From Ophiodon elongatus (lineage: Eukaryota; Chordata; Actinopteri; Perciformes; Hexagrammidae): a DNA stretch of 64,000 nt. The notes beneath the pieces were generated by a model. The model saw only the letters and a list, made by a program, of their open reading frames with translations, searched no databases and was not told the origin of the DNA. The stretch lies in assembly GCA_016806645.1 (NCBI GenBank), contig JACSYO010000384.1:2069001-2133000 (forward strand), given 5' to 3'. Shown here piece after piece: positions 1 to 13,880 of this stretch. How positions within the stretch are numbered: the stretch's first letter is position 1; each line of letters begins with the position of its first letter. A program made the position numbers and the translations under genes.

Positions 1-396
1 ACACCCTTCGGGCCTTTTAATGCATGGCAAAAAAAACATGAACAAGGACATGTATCTGCAAATACTCCATGGAGTGGTTGAGCTTTTGAAAAATAAAAAT
101 GAAACCACAGTTTACCAAGGAAAAGTTCAGCTTTATAAAAGGTTAAAAAGCGTGCATGCGAGAGCGGGTGCTGGCAAGGTCCAGTTGTGCAGTGTTCTGT
201 ATAGCAATTAGTGGTATTCGCCACATTCGGAGGAGGTGCTGCTATGCGTGTCTGGAGAGCACATGTTGATATAAGCCCTGTTTCAGTTGTATTCTTGTTT
301 TCCTGTGTTTGCCTTTGATATGTAATTGCAAAGATATTCACGTGGATCATTGAAGTTCTGTATCGCACTTCTCGCCTGTCGTGTCAAACTAGGCCT

Positions 397-399
<3 letters not shown>

Positions 400-486
<87 letters not shown>
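400..486. repeat. (GT)n microsatellite, 87 bp
   Basis: Uninterrupted GT dinucleotides. A run of 13 C follows at 516-528. Confidence 0.98.
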
Positions 487-488
<2 letters not shown>

Positions 489-778
489 AAAGAGAGGGTT
501 TCTGAATGCATGCAACCCCCCCCCCCCCATAAGAGAGACAAAAAGCAGTGGCTGTGATGAGAGGTGGGTAGTACAGGGGGGAGATAAGGTTGTGAGAGCA
601 GGAGGCTAAATTTAAATCGTAATTGGCCGACTTCCACAAGCTTGTGGGCATTTTAATGAGTCATAATAACTTCATTTAAAACCAGCTGAGCAGAAAATAG
701 ATTGGAGAGGAGCCTGTGGCTAGTATGGATTTGTGTTGCCTTGTGCGCGTGTATGAGCTTGACTGTAAAACCTACGGG

Positions 779-1448
779 CACGCACACACCACACAGACAC
801 ACACACCACGCACGCACACACCACACAGACGCACACACCACGCACACACACACCACACAGACGCACACACCACGCACACACACACCACGCACACACACAC
901 CACACAGACGCACACACCACACAGACGCACACACCACGCACACACACACCACACAGACGCACACACCACGCACACACACACCACACAGACGCACACACCA
1001 CGCACACACACACGCACACACCACACAGACGCACACCGCACACACACGCACACACCACACAGACGCACACCGCACACACACACACACACCACGCACACAC
1101 ACACGCACACACCACACAGACGCACACCGCACACACACACACACACCACGCACACACACACACCACACACACACACGCACACACCACGCACACACACGCA
1201 CACACCACACACACACACGCACACACCACGCACACACACGCACACACCACGCACACACACACACACACCACACACACACACGCACACACCACGCACACAC
1301 ACGCACCACCACGCACACACACACACACGCACACACACACACACGCACACACCACACACACACACACACACGCACACACCACACACGCACACACCACACA
1401 CACACACACACGCACACACACGCACACACCACACACACCACACACACA

Positions 1449-1490
<42 letters not shown>

Positions 1491-1526
1491 CCACACACAC
1501 GCACACACCACACACACCACACACGC

Positions 1527-1558
<32 letters not shown>

Positions 1559-1808
1559 CACGCACACACACGCACACACCACGCACACACACACACACGC
1601 ACACACCACACACACACACACACACACCACACACACACACGCACACACCACGCACACACACGCACACACCACGCACACACACACACACGCACACACACAC
1701 ACACGCACACACCACACACACACACACACACGCACACACCACACACGCACACACCACACACACACACACACGCACACACACGCACACACCACACACACCA
1801 CACACACA

Positions 1809-1850
<42 letters not shown>

Positions 1851-1886
1851 CCACACACACGCACACACCACACACACCACACACGC

Positions 1887-1918
<32 letters not shown>

Positions 1919-2033
1919 CACGCACACACACGCACACACCACGCACACACACACACACGCACACACCACACACACACACACACACGCACACACCACACAC
2001 ACACACGCACACACCACACACACCACACACACA

Positions 2034-2070
<37 letters not shown>
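779..2070. repeat. CA/CG-rich compound minisatellite, about 1.29 kb
   Basis: The array is built almost only from CA steps, interrupted by CG and by CC. In 780-1130 the units mix ACACACCACGC with ACCACACAGACGC. From about 1140 the CAGACGC variant is lost and ACACACCACGC and ACACACCACAC remain. Lines 1307-1625 and 1667-1985 are identical, giving a 360-bp higher-order period. The lack of stop trinucleotides makes several frames on both strands open over 430-480 codons, which is not evidence of coding. Confidence 0.97.
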
Positions 2071-2072
<2 letters not shown>

Positions 2073-2774
2073 TGCAGAAACTAACTGGTGCGACATTTAT
2101 CCGGGACAGCTTGCAGAATAACGCTGAGCTGCTTCACATGCAGTGTTTGTTGTCTGTGTGTTGATGGACCGTAATGACACAACCAACACATTTCTGATGT
2201 GATGGCCACGACCGTGTTGGACAGACACACTACCTCTATAGTTGCAACTAACGTATGTAGGGTTCAGTATCCAAATAGTGTGTGGTTGGAAAATAGAGCT
2301 GCAAAAGAGCATAAATGTGAAAGAAAATGAAATTATGACTTCCAGAACATGGTCACCTGCTCTACGCACTGTGTGGGCATGTGTTTTTGTTATGGTGTAC
2401 CTGTTGGGGTGGGACCAGTTACACCTTTATGAATAGTAGCACATGGTGTTCTTTAACCTCACACAATTCCCAGCATAGTTTTGCTCCACCCTCCTCTTTC
2501 ATCCTGAGCAGAGAGCATCTCGGTGTCTGAAATTGCTGAATATTCACATTATGGTCCACCACATGCTGTAGAGTCTTCACTGTTATGTGATGTTGTCAGC
2601 ATGTGTAGTGCTAATTGCATTGTAAATTGCTTACTCTAACGTTGAAGAAAATTCTGGCCAGCACGGCTTTCCTCTGCATTGATTAATTCATATCTAGTGG
2701 TGGAGGGCCGTCTCAGTACCACAGACCTTTTGTCTTGTGTGCTGATATTCATTTCATTTGGCATGGAGGTAAGT

Positions 2775-3260
2775 CAAACTTTATTTAAGTAGCACCATTT
2801 TTACAACCCTGTCTCCTACAAAATAACGTTCCCATACAACTAAACGTCCTTACATTTCAGGGAAAACTTATTTTTTTCCAGAATTACGGTTGCAGTATAA
2901 ATCAGTTTGAAACATGTGGTTATCGTTGAGAATTGAAACCAAATAGCTACATAACTACTTTGTTAGCTGTCGGCAACAAAACTACTTAGTCAGGTTTAGT
3001 AAACCACATCATGGTTTGGCTTAAACCCGCAATTGAAGCAAGAGAAAACAAAAACACAACAAAACTACTACTTGGTTATGTTTGTTAAAAGTACTTGGTC
3101 CAGACAGTAGAACAGCAGTCTGCTGTGTTTTTGGACCCACCGACCCCCCCCGACCTCCTCCCTACGCAGACTTCCGCGGACCCAATTTAAATTTATTCGT
3201 GATACTTCAAAAGCAAACGTAATCCACAACAAAATATGGTTCCCACGAAACTTAATTCAC
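2775..3260. mobile_element. teleost interspersed repeat fragment (family not named)
   Basis: It starts with aaactttatttaagtagcacc, then phrases such as gtctcctacaaaataacgtt and ggcaacaaaactacttagtc, which I recall from dispersed fish repeats. A reverse-oriented relative appears at 9945-10055. No coding capacity is seen. Family and borders are uncertain. Confidence 0.45.
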
Positions 3261-3289
3261 AATGCAGATTTGTTGTAGGAGAATGTGAT

Positions 3290-3925
3290 TTTTAGGAGGC
3301 GAGGCCTTTTTCAACAAAGGTCACCAAGTGCTTTATAGTAACATCAGTACAGAAAATTCCAAGCAATAAAAGGCGCATACAAGAAAAACAATAAAAAATG
3401 CATACAAACGCAACACACCAGTTACCACACAGATCAATCCTTGAACTTGAAAATGTATCAAATACAACTTTTAAATTACAGGACAGTGTTTTTTTAGATG
3501 TTTTTCTAAACAGTCAAGGGACTCTGCAGATCTGACGTTAGGGGGTCCGATAGCAGCCACAGTCTGGATGCTAGGACAGCAGAAGAGCAGTCGCCTTTGG
3601 TTTTACGTTTGGCACGGGGTATAGCCAACAGGTTTTGGTTGGAAGACCTAAAGTGGATGCTTGCTGGTGTCAGGGATCGGTTGCTCGAAGATGTAGGCAG
3701 GAGTGAGGCCATTTGTATTATTATGTGGGGCAATTATGGGAAGCTCAGATTTGTCCGACTTTAGTTGAAGCAAGTTGACTGACATCCAGTCCTTTTATAG
3801 CGGCAACACAGTTGCAGAGGGTTTCTCGGTTGCTGAAGTCAATGTGTCTCGTAAACTGTCCGGTCTGCTGTGAGCGCAGCTGAAGCTCTGTAGCTGTCAG
3901 CCTGCTGAACACTTCCTGCCACATC
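3290..3925. mobile_element. teleost interspersed repeat fragment, possibly a non-LTR tail
   Basis: It contains caagtgctttatagtaac, an A-rich segment with caaacgcaacac, and later acatccagtccttttatagc and caacacagttgcagagg, which resemble a dispersed fish repeat that I recall. A partial relative is at 53755-54215. No open frame of note crosses it. The retrotransposon origin is inference. Confidence 0.4.
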
Positions 3926-5774
3926 AAATCAGAGCCTCCTCTGACGATCGTCCTTGTGCATTGTTATCATCATGTACTCACGGGCTGGACGTGGAGTCAC
4001 ACCTGGACGTTCAGCGAGACTTATTCTACGATACAGACAGAGTGTGACAGGAGCCGTGAAAAAAGAAGAAAAGAGTAAAACCACTGTTCCAGTTCAAAAA
4101 ATGCAAAAACAAAAAGCGGATTTCTCCGGCATTATGCCCAACACTAAAACATTGTTCTGGTAATGATAGAGCAGTGTGTCATACATCGATGCTGGCTATT
4201 AGATTTTCACTACCACTTGTCACAGCTTCTGTAATGAGCCCCTGGTATGCACTGACATCGGCAGGAATGGGAGTCGGCCGATCAGATTTGACAGCTCTTT
4301 CTTTGTGTCATGTCAGAGTGTGTAACTAGGCAGGTTGTACATGAGTGTAGACAGTTGCTTCTCTGTTAGATTATTGGTCTGTTGATGCCCAGGGCTTAAA
4401 ATTGAGGCTCTATTTACGCGCTGATATTCCCACGTTAAATAAACGGCCAGACAAATACTTTTTCTTCTGTATATCTTAACTGCACAATGTGACAGTCAGG
4501 TGAATGAATAATTATTGAGTACACATGTTATTTTCTTTTCCCGGTACAGCATAATCTTTATGTTGCCTACTCTTATATTATTTAATGAAATAAGACTTTG
4601 ACTCAATCTTTTTGACAGTTTGTTCCACATTTGCTCGAGCATACTAAACGATGTTTGTGAATTGAATGAAATGTCATTATGGTTTTTTTTTTCTCCAAAG
4701 GATCTAGTTTCTGTTATACGGACCCAAGTGGGAAAACAGGGTGGGGGGGATTGTTTGTGACCCAAATGGTAATAAAAGTAAATATTCTCTCAGGCACGAC
4801 CTTTTATTGCATTATGTAAGTTGGCCAATAGCTCTGGGAAACTTTTTAGATCAATTTCGCAGCGCAGATTAGAAAGCTATGAATCCCATTTATGGAAGAG
4901 CTCCCTCATGAAATGCTCTTTGAAACTTTTATATTTTCGGATGAAGAGAGAATGAACCCGGCTAAGCAAAGATCTGCCGACGGCACTTTCATGTGGGGGG
5001 GAAGAAAGAAAGCAAGGGAAAGTGAAAGGAGACAGAGCGAGCGAGGCAGAGGGAGAAGATAAAAGCACTCCCAAAGCCATCTGGAAGTAGCCAGGACACA
5101 CAAGGATTGCTTTTATGCTACTAATTCCACTGGGAGGTGCGACATAAAAGCAAAGCATGGATATTGTGTTATAACTGTTGAAAACAAGCAAGTGGCCATG
5201 GAATACTAATATGGCTGGTCAGAGGGAAAAGCACTTCAATCCAGGGGTAAAAAGGCTTTTTGGATGCCCCCCCGGAGGTTAGGGGGTATTGATTTGCAAC
5301 TATTAGTTGACTATCTGGCAGACGGTCTCTGAAAGAGTCTATACTTTCCGGCTGCACCGCACATGCACTGTTTGTTTGATTGAATGATGATTTTGATTAT
5401 AAGATATTTGTTCACATGCAGGAGGCATATTATTGCTACCCAGTATTGTTGGGTAATATGACAAAAATAATCCTGATTTTTTTTCGGGTAGGATTCACGA
5501 TCCACGTTCTCATCACGATTTCATTTCACGTTGGTTTCAAGACTATTTTGCAAGTTAAGTTGGACTTTGAATAAACCAGTTCACAGAAAGTCTCTGTGAT
5601 CCTAGTTTTTAACAGCCCACTAAGGTCAGACCTTTTAGTGGACCACCCTACCGTACTGCATATTGCATCACATCTACTACACGGTGTTTGATGATCACAC
5701 AAAAGGATGGTTACAGTTTTAATTAGTACCGGAACAACTCTAATACTTACATACGCTGATGATGGGCCTACACC

Positions 5775-6305
5775 ATACAATGCTGGATCGGGTATCGGCG
5801 AGTATGCAAGTCAATGCACGGATCCAATATCACGTTAACATATCATTTACCAGCTCATTTACTCTACACAGGAACAACAACAACACATATCACTCGCTAC
5901 CCGATGCGTATGTACTGCCCAATCGGTGCAAACTAGTACTACACACCTGTGGTTAAACACTCTCGGGCAACTTATTTTTTCCCTGACAATACTACATTGT
6001 GAACTATAAGTCTACATTGTGAATGACAAGTCTGTGTTGAAATCGTCAGAAGGAGAGCTAGTTAACGTTAGTGAACGGAGGTTGCATTGAGTTCAATTAT
6101 GATGCGTTCGAGCTTCAGATAAATTGGTATTGTGTGTAGGTAAATTATAACGTAATCATAATGTAGTCTTGTAACATTTTGGTTTTGGCAAGAAACTTTA
6201 TTTCTGACTTGTTTAACTTTCTTTTGTTTTTATTGCACTGGTATCGGATTGGTGCTTTGTATCGTCGGTTCAGGTACAGGAATCGGTAGAAGGGAGTTGC
6301 ATGTA
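5775..6305. mobile_element. degenerate DNA-transposon-like repeat
   Basis: One end reads caatgctggatcgggtatcg and the other ctggtatcggattggtgc, followed by aggaatcggtag. Paired gtatcgg-rich ends are typical of hAT-like nonautonomous elements that I recall from fish. The interior is AT-rich and non-coding. The borders are approximate. Confidence 0.35.
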
Positions 6306-7473
6306 AATATACAGTGGAAGTGTCAAAGAGAGCCTTTTCTCCATGAGGTGTCCACTAAATATGCAAAACACATCTCTGTGGGTTAAACTGAAAGACGTAA
6401 AGAGTGCAAAGACACAATGAGTGCACCCAGCATGACAACAGCCCACAGTGCCAATACAGATGTTTCTGTCAAACTGTCACCCACTTTAAGACTTTAAAAT
6501 ATTGCATAACATCCTATGTAATATCCATGATGTTTCCATCCGTTTGGCTGAATAAATCGGCTCCTTGAACATCAAAACCCAGATCGAGCCGAAAAAATAG
6601 AAAGTGTCTCACCGTTGTCACATTTGCTGCCTGTGGCACAGTTTAACACAGATCATTAAAGTTTCATCTTCTGCAATGTTGGAGCTTTAGGAGATGACAC
6701 TAAACTGAGTGAATCTTAACTGGTTGTTAAGTAACTGCATGTTTGATAGATTTTTTTTGTGGTCAAAGTAATTTTCAGAATCCAAATGTATCAAATTCAA
6801 GCCGAAATAGCTTTGTTTGTATTAACATTGCATGAATAATTGATAAGAATGAATCCTAAATGTCAAAATAAATTCAGCAGAATTGAAAACTATTTCTAAG
6901 TCACAAACAATTTGTGCTTGATCTTTTCTAAAAGATTGCTATTTAGTATGATTTCATGGCTTCACAGCATGGTCCATGCTAGAAATAAGAAATAATATTC
7001 TAATATCCCAGTTTACTATCATGCAAGTCGGGACCCATCAGCTATCGGTCTGACGATGATTTTGCTTCTGGGAACAACGGGCAACATTTCTGGGCTTCTG
7101 GTGTAGCCAGCGGATACCCGGATGAGGGGATATCTGGGCTAAGACTGTCTTTGGTGCGCTGCTCATTGTTCACAATGTGATTCGCGACTTGAGAACAGAG
7201 TTGGATTTGAGAGACAACGTCCTCTACCAGATTGTTTCACAAGTACCCTGTTTACAAGCTTATTTTAAGCTAATAAGAAAGATCAAATTTACGTCGGACT
7301 AATATTTTACCTGATAACCCAACAACAAACTTAACAGCAGGAAAAGACGGTGAAAAAAGGTCTAGTCAGAGATCAACCAGAGGACAGGCGAACCCTTTGA
7401 ACCGTACATTCACCATTTGGCCTATTTCTGCCTCAGCTGATTGTATCCCCCCCACCACCACCGCCACTTTTAA

Positions 7474-7515
<42 letters not shown>

Positions 7516-7525
7516 AGACACAGAC

Positions 7526-7564
<39 letters not shown>

Positions 7565-7617
7565 GACAGACACACACACACACAGACACAGGCACACACA
7601 CACATACACACACACAC
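7474..7617. repeat. (CA)n compound microsatellite, 144 bp
   Basis: CA repeats with interspersed GACA and TACA units (cagacaca, catacaca). Confidence 0.97.
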
Positions 7618-9944
7618 TTCCCTACTTTTGGCTGCCTGCCAAGAGCTGTCATTGCCTCTACAGTATCAGTTCTACTGTATCTATATCCAGAGCTGTGAGG
7701 AGACCCGTGCAGAAAGCGATGGGTCTAAAGGAAGAAGAGGCCCAGCAAAAGAGGAAAATTATAAACACATTTGTGGGGAATTTTTGCACTGGTTTTCAGG
7801 TATATAATAATAACTATACTCAATACCTTTTAGAATTAAGACTTTTTCCTACAGTTAACAGAATGTGTGAAAATCTGTTTCTCCTTGTCTGTTCTTTATT
7901 TAGGACTGTATGTGTCCATGCATAATGCAGTATGCATGCCTTGAGCAATGTATTTCAACTTTATTGTAGCTGAAAATGAAAGCAGCTGATGAAGACAGCC
8001 AGAAACCTGAGCGCAGGCTCTCATAAATGATAACTAATTGGATCTCAATGTCATCTCTGCTGAGGGTCTGGACAGAATCTGAACATAGGGGGATTTTCCT
8101 CATCTTTATCTGACTTTACCCTCCAAATAATATCCTCACTCTGACACCCCATTTGTGGAAAAACAGATGACTTAATGGAAAAGAGTTAGTAACCTCTGTA
8201 TGGTGTCATTTGGCAGATAACACGGGCTTGACGACTACATGTTCTGTGGTATTTGAAGTAAGTTTATTCTCCTAAATAGCTCTTGTTGTGAGATTTCCCT
8301 AATTGATCTGATTTGCCCGTTTTGAAGTCTGCTCTTATGTTTTATGTGGAAGATTTAATGGGATGGAGGAGAGGATTTTGGAATCAAACAAAATAAACAA
8401 GTATGTAAATCAATGCACCTGAGTGCAGTAAAAAAAAAAGAAAAAAAGATGAAACTGCGTGTTTCAAGCATTTCCTGTTGTTTAGCCATTTGGATATCCT
8501 ATCATCTGCACTCTGAGCCATGCCTCCTGTTGTTTCTGTTGTTTCTGTTGGCTCAGCTTGGCCTCTTTTCCTGAGTCGAACATCAACAATAGTTTAACAA
8601 TGTTCTAGTTGGGTTTTGGGTCATTGTATCAATAACGTATCTTCATACCCTGACATGGGAACATGCAGACACAGTATGGACACTTAACTTAAAAAAAGCA
8701 ACAAACCTTTCGTCTTATTTTCTGAATGATTTTAGAAAAAAGTTCATACTTCTTTTATGTTGCAGTGTTTCCAGATTTTGCACCAAGGGTATTAAATTCC
8801 TGTCAACTTCCAGTTTAGAATTCAGAGTATTTTTTTCTGCCGGTTCACACATTTTCCTCCTTTTTTCTTTGTCACAGTTTTACTACCCAGGTGATCTCGG
8901 TATTCCCTGCTTTTCACTCAGGCCCTGTGACTCCAGCCTTAATAAACTCAGCATTGCCTTTGACAATGTGTGACTTGAAAGCAGGAAATAATGGGCCCTA
9001 AACACTAAACCTTTATAGGTTATTGACCTGGGGAAAGGGAGGGAGAGTGTGTATGAGGAGTGGGGGGTGGACGTCCACAAACTCCTGCCATGATTTCTCC
9101 GCTTATGTGGCCATTTTGGTTCACTGTATACAAAAAAAGAGAACGGAGGCAGACGGAGATGAGTGTACAGAAGGACAGTGAAAGGTTGTGTAATGCAGAA
9201 GACAATAGTTACCGAAGCATCTGACAAGAATGCTTACGCTAACATGAAACTTGGTGAATGCACTGTGTGTCCACCATGCAGGTTTTTAATGAGCAGGAGC
9301 TCTGTGTCTCCTGTTACACTGGTAAGAATTCCATGGACTTCCTTGACTTTTGGATTTTGGATTCATTCTCAAGCATCAAGTCTTTTTTTTTTGCCTGCTA
9401 AAGCAGAAGAAGAAAATAAAAAGGACAACAAGTGTTGCTTCTGTGTCTCGATGTGGTGCTCCCACCTTAAACCTCAGCCCACCACCTGCCAACGACAGCA
9501 AAAATGAGTTTTCCTGCCCCGATCCAGCAGCCATCTCATCCCTTCCTCTCTTGAACTATAAATGAATTTACAACACTGTAAAGAGGATGTCAATTGCTGG
9601 ATTCCCAGCAGCTGGCTGGGCAACAGTCTTTGGTGGTCACAGGGGTAAGGGTTCAACTGCTGGTCACAGTCTTGTGTCTGTCTGTCTCTCTTCCCAGCAC
9701 ACGTAGAATAAAGACAACATTGTACAGAAATTCAGCATTCTGCCCTGCTAGCGGTGTGGCCTTAAGCTGAAGATGTCTGTCTGTCCAACACGTTGTTCCA
9801 GGGCAAGGTTTGTCAACTACTGGCAAGCTTATAATAAAATCGGCTATGGATATTCTTGGTCTCCAGAGGATGAAGCAAGCCTGTCCTCCTAAAAATGATA
9901 GCACTAGTATAAAAAGTGTTTGATTCCCAGTCTGTTCTCCTACC

Positions 9945-10055
9945 ACCAGTCAACGTTGGTTTCTTTAAAACATGACCACAGTCTTTTCCTGGACTAAACC
10001 AAGTAGTTTAAGTTTCCTAAACTTAACCGATCCTTAACCACAGATGTGGTATATA
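9945..10055. mobile_element. fragment related to the repeat at 2775-3260, opposite orientation
   Basis: The phrase aaacatgaccacagtctttt and then aaaccaagtagtttaag and cctaaacttaacc read as the complement of the tttaggcaacaaaactactt type motif seen near 2970-3090. It is short and diverged. Confidence 0.35.
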
Positions 10056-11980
10056 AGAAAACACTCACATGAGTTATATGCGGTTTTGGAAGGCACAACC
10101 AAACTGCCTATTTTGTTGTCATCTGATGATAGGGACACCAGATCAGAAACTTGTCATGGTTCGTATTGAAAAACCATGACACATTTCCTGTATTGTTGTT
10201 AAGTTTGGAGGATTATAGCTAATGATATTAGTGATGGACACAATGGTCCATTATGTGGTATCTCAAAAGTTATCAGGCATATTTCCTATGTAATTTACTG
10301 AGCACATTCATGCTCTCAAGATGATAAACCCTCTTGATTGCGGTGACTCCTTGGTCTTACCTCTAATGCTTGAATAGTAAAATTGTTCACTAATGTTGTT
10401 TGTTCTGTTGAAATGGACATTGCTCTCTTTAGATAGATATCAATCTTTTTCAAGCATGTCTTAAAAAAGGAGTTTACTACTAACACTTGCTCAACACAGT
10501 GTGCATTGCAATACAGATCCACAACTGCTGTGTGATTATTTGAGGGGTGTGTTTCAAGAGGGCTCTGTTTCTTGTCAAATTGCTTTGGGAAACTACTTTT
10601 GAGTAAAGGAGCTGGTTTTACGTTTTCGTCAGTAGAAACAGGAACATTCCATAGCTGATGAAGAAATAAACAAGCCTTAGATATGAGCTCCCCAAGAAGA
10701 ATTAAAAGAGCGAATCACCGGATCACAAAGTCAGGGTTTGAAAGATGTTGCAGCAGCTTTTAACGCCACACTTGTGAGATAATACTGTTGAAACCACTGT
10801 GACCTCACTTGACTTATTCTTAACAGCGTTATCTGAAAATGCTGTCAGTCAGATGCAGAATGCAGTCTCGTATCATGTTTGTCATTCTTCTGGTTGCTCT
10901 TCTGTGAGCAGATTACATATTAACTTACTGCCCCACTGTATTACTAGTTGCTTGATAGATTGCTCTCGAACTGAATGTCAGGTCGTCTGAAGCACTCTGA
11001 CCTCCAGATTCAATTCTGATAACAGGTATGGTTACTGATATTCATACTGATTCATAATTGCTGCATGATAACCTACACTCCAAAGTGAAATCAAAATGTG
11101 AGCACTTAAAGGGAACTCAAAGTCATCAAAGTCTCTTTAAAAGTCTTGGAAAGTGTAGGTGAGAAAAGTTGCATAAAGCCTTTTTTTGGCTCAAGAGGGA
11201 GTTGCACAAAATCTGATCAACTACGCTGACTCAAGTGGCGTCACTTAATCAGACCTCTGTAGCCCGCGCCTCATCTCTGCTTGAGGCTAGCGGCTTGAGG
11301 CTACGTTAGCCAAATCTAGCATACCACACAAGAATCGCCAACTGGACTAATGGCTAACAAAGCCAATTACTCTGTTTCTACTACATCGATTTTGATGTTT
11401 GACGAACTGTCGATGTTTAGCGGACAAAGTTATAGAAGTGCAATGCTGAATAAGTGGAGTACTCTTTAATTGGTGTTTACTGAACCCCCAAAGGTAGCCC
11501 AAATGCAGCATATTATGTTTGTATATACAGTCCTGTCATGCTATCATTTTCTGCAATGACATGCAGATCTTTCTGTTTAGGTCGGAGGAGGTGTTGTAAC
11601 TGTCACAGTTCCTTGTCAGACAAATTTTGAAAATGCAAAGCCACTGCATTTAAACCATTAAAAGCTCTTTGGTTATAGAAACAAACTTGCACAACCACAT
11701 TATCTTACTGTTTACATTTCACTAGCAGTCCAACTCGTGTTTTAAAGTAACTCATATTTTGGCTACTAAACACTCCCTACACGGTACTGCCAGTTAGCTT
11801 GAATTCCTTCTGAGAAGTTCATATTTTTAAGTGTTGCATCACAAACTGCTTTGGTTGGTAAACTGGAGTACTGTGTGCATTTTTCCATTGTCACTTTAGA
11901 TTATTTCTGGGTAGTCAAGTCTTCAAAGCTACAAATTGCACACTGCATTACCAAGCACTTGTTTAATTTATTTAGATTAT

Positions 11981-12010
11981 TCATTTATTTATTTATTTAT
12001 TTATCTATCT
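11981..12010. repeat. (TTTA)n microsatellite
   Basis: Six to seven ATTT units, ending in atctatct. Confidence 0.9.
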
Positions 12011-12924
12011 AGACTGAAAATCAAGTTAATCTAAAGTTTAGCTTAATCTGATGAAGGCCTTTTTAAATAGACTTTGGTCGACTCAAACTGCAGCAGGTCA
12101 CTCATGTCGATGTATATTTCACCAGAAGCCCACCCACCCCTGTCCAACCAGGATCTATTAATACCAGGCCCCGAGGCTTGAGAGAAATGGTCCACTTTGG
12201 CATTTTAGAGCAGCCTAACTTACTTCCTGCCTCTTCACACCAGGAGAGCCCCGGGTGGTTCCTCTATGCATCCAGCTCGTGTTTCCTTCCTTGCACTTCT
12301 TCACACACATCCATATACCCACATGTGCACACAAATACACACATCCACCAAAGGCCCTGAAGATATCCTTGTGTCTGTGGCCTGCAGGAGCACACGGATA
12401 CATGTCAAAGCCTCATTTTCTCATCTCTTTTTGAAAACAAGGGGGGTGAAAGCAAAGCTGAAAACACATGGCACCTTTCACCTCTAGGGGCAGCCGGGGA
12501 GGAGGGCAGGCCAGGGTTTGGAGAGGGTGGGGGAGTTTTGAAACACTTGGTGAGTGTCTGGCAATGGCAGGGTAATTGCTGTTACTGGACAGCTAGGCAG
12601 GGCATATATGGTTGTGTGTTTTACAACCTCATTTTCTTTATGTCGCCATCATTCCTAGTAGTTATGATAGCATTTTATTTGCCATTTTCATTTTACAGAC
12701 AAAGGGATGCGACCGCTTGACGGTTTTATGTTACTGACAATGGAGAATCGCAAACAAAAGCAATCAGACAACAATACACTTTTGCTTTAAAACTCGCTAG
12801 TGTGAGATCTTTTGTACAATTTTTTAAATTTTTTTCTAGTTATGTCCCCATGACCTGGTTTCTCTGCAGTGAGTCCACTGTTTCTGATAGAAAAGATGGC
12901 CAAATTAAACTATAGTGACTTGGT

Positions 12925-13160
12925 ACTAGATGAAAAGTCATTGGATCACCAGAGTTATTACAATTTATCCTCTGTAAAACATGAATATATTTGCCAAATA
13001 TCATGACAATCGATCCAAGAGTTTCAAGACATTTCCCTCAAAACCAAAAATGTCAACCTCATGGAGTTTCTTAGTATTCATCCTGTGGGGACAATTAATA
13101 TCTGTATTTAATGTCATGGCAATCCATTCACTACTCCAGTAGACATTCAACTTTGTTTTA
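12925..13160 (+). mobile_element. dispersed repeat family X, internally duplicated copy
   Basis: Two consecutive degenerate units are visible. One is ggatcaccagagttatta then atcctctgtaaaacatgaat and catgacaatcgatcc. The other is tcttagtattcatcctgtgg then gacaattaatatctgt and catggcaatccattc. I recall this as a very common teleost dispersed repeat with internal tandem units. Further copies in this window are at 23400-23500 and, reversed, at 24885-25185. Confidence 0.6.
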
Positions 13161-13784
13161 AAGTCCCATCACGATAAGGTCTCTGATAAACATTTGTTTT
13201 GAGAGATGATAAGACACTCTTATCTTTATTTCACCAGTGGTTTCAAAAGCCTCATGCTACCCAATGTCACATTAACAGTAATCTGATTGTACTTATCTAA
13301 AAAAGAAGAAGTTATGGCGGTTTAGGAAGCTAACGAAATGGTTTTAAATGGTGCATGCGTGTTTGTGTCCATTCGTGTCAGTGCACACTTAAAACCAGGT
13401 TTCTCTGACGTCAAGACAGTTTGAAAGTAAGGAGGACAGGAGAGGGAGAGGTAGACGAGAGGAAGGGAGTGCAGGAAAGGAGTGAGGAGGAGGAGGAGGA
13501 GGGATGGCTGTGTGGACTGAGATGCCCTCGATCTCCCAGGGGGCAAAAGCTCTGGAAATGGCTTCGTCGTTCAAAGAAAGTAAGGCAAAGGAGAGGGAGA
13601 AATAAACCGTACAAAAGAACAGGGAACAGTCAGGTCATGAAACTGTCCATGACCTACTGGACAAACAAATTGGTTTGCAGGCAAAATGGATTAAGAGGTT
13701 GAGCTGGGCAAAAAAAAACAAGGGTGACTGATGTTGCAATGTGAGCTCATCCATTTTGAAGTGGGGGGGCTAAATTTAGAGGCT

Positions 13785-13786
<2 letters not shown>

Positions 13787-13877
<91 letters not shown>
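13787..13877. repeat. (GT)n microsatellite, 91 bp
   Basis: Perfect GT repeat, followed directly by gcgcatgcgaacgcgagcgc. The alternating purine-pyrimidine pattern continues through the first bases of that stretch. Confidence 0.98.

Positions 13878-13880
<3 letters not shown>

Noticed and set aside
653..2164. Several 430-480 codon open frames on both strands
   Set aside because: They translate the CA/CG minisatellite (CVCV or HTHT text). Stop codons are simply absent from the repeat.
13421..13702. 93-codon basic open frame
   Set aside because: Driven by a purine-rich GAGGAG stretch. The opposite strand has equally long frames, and no homology is recognised.
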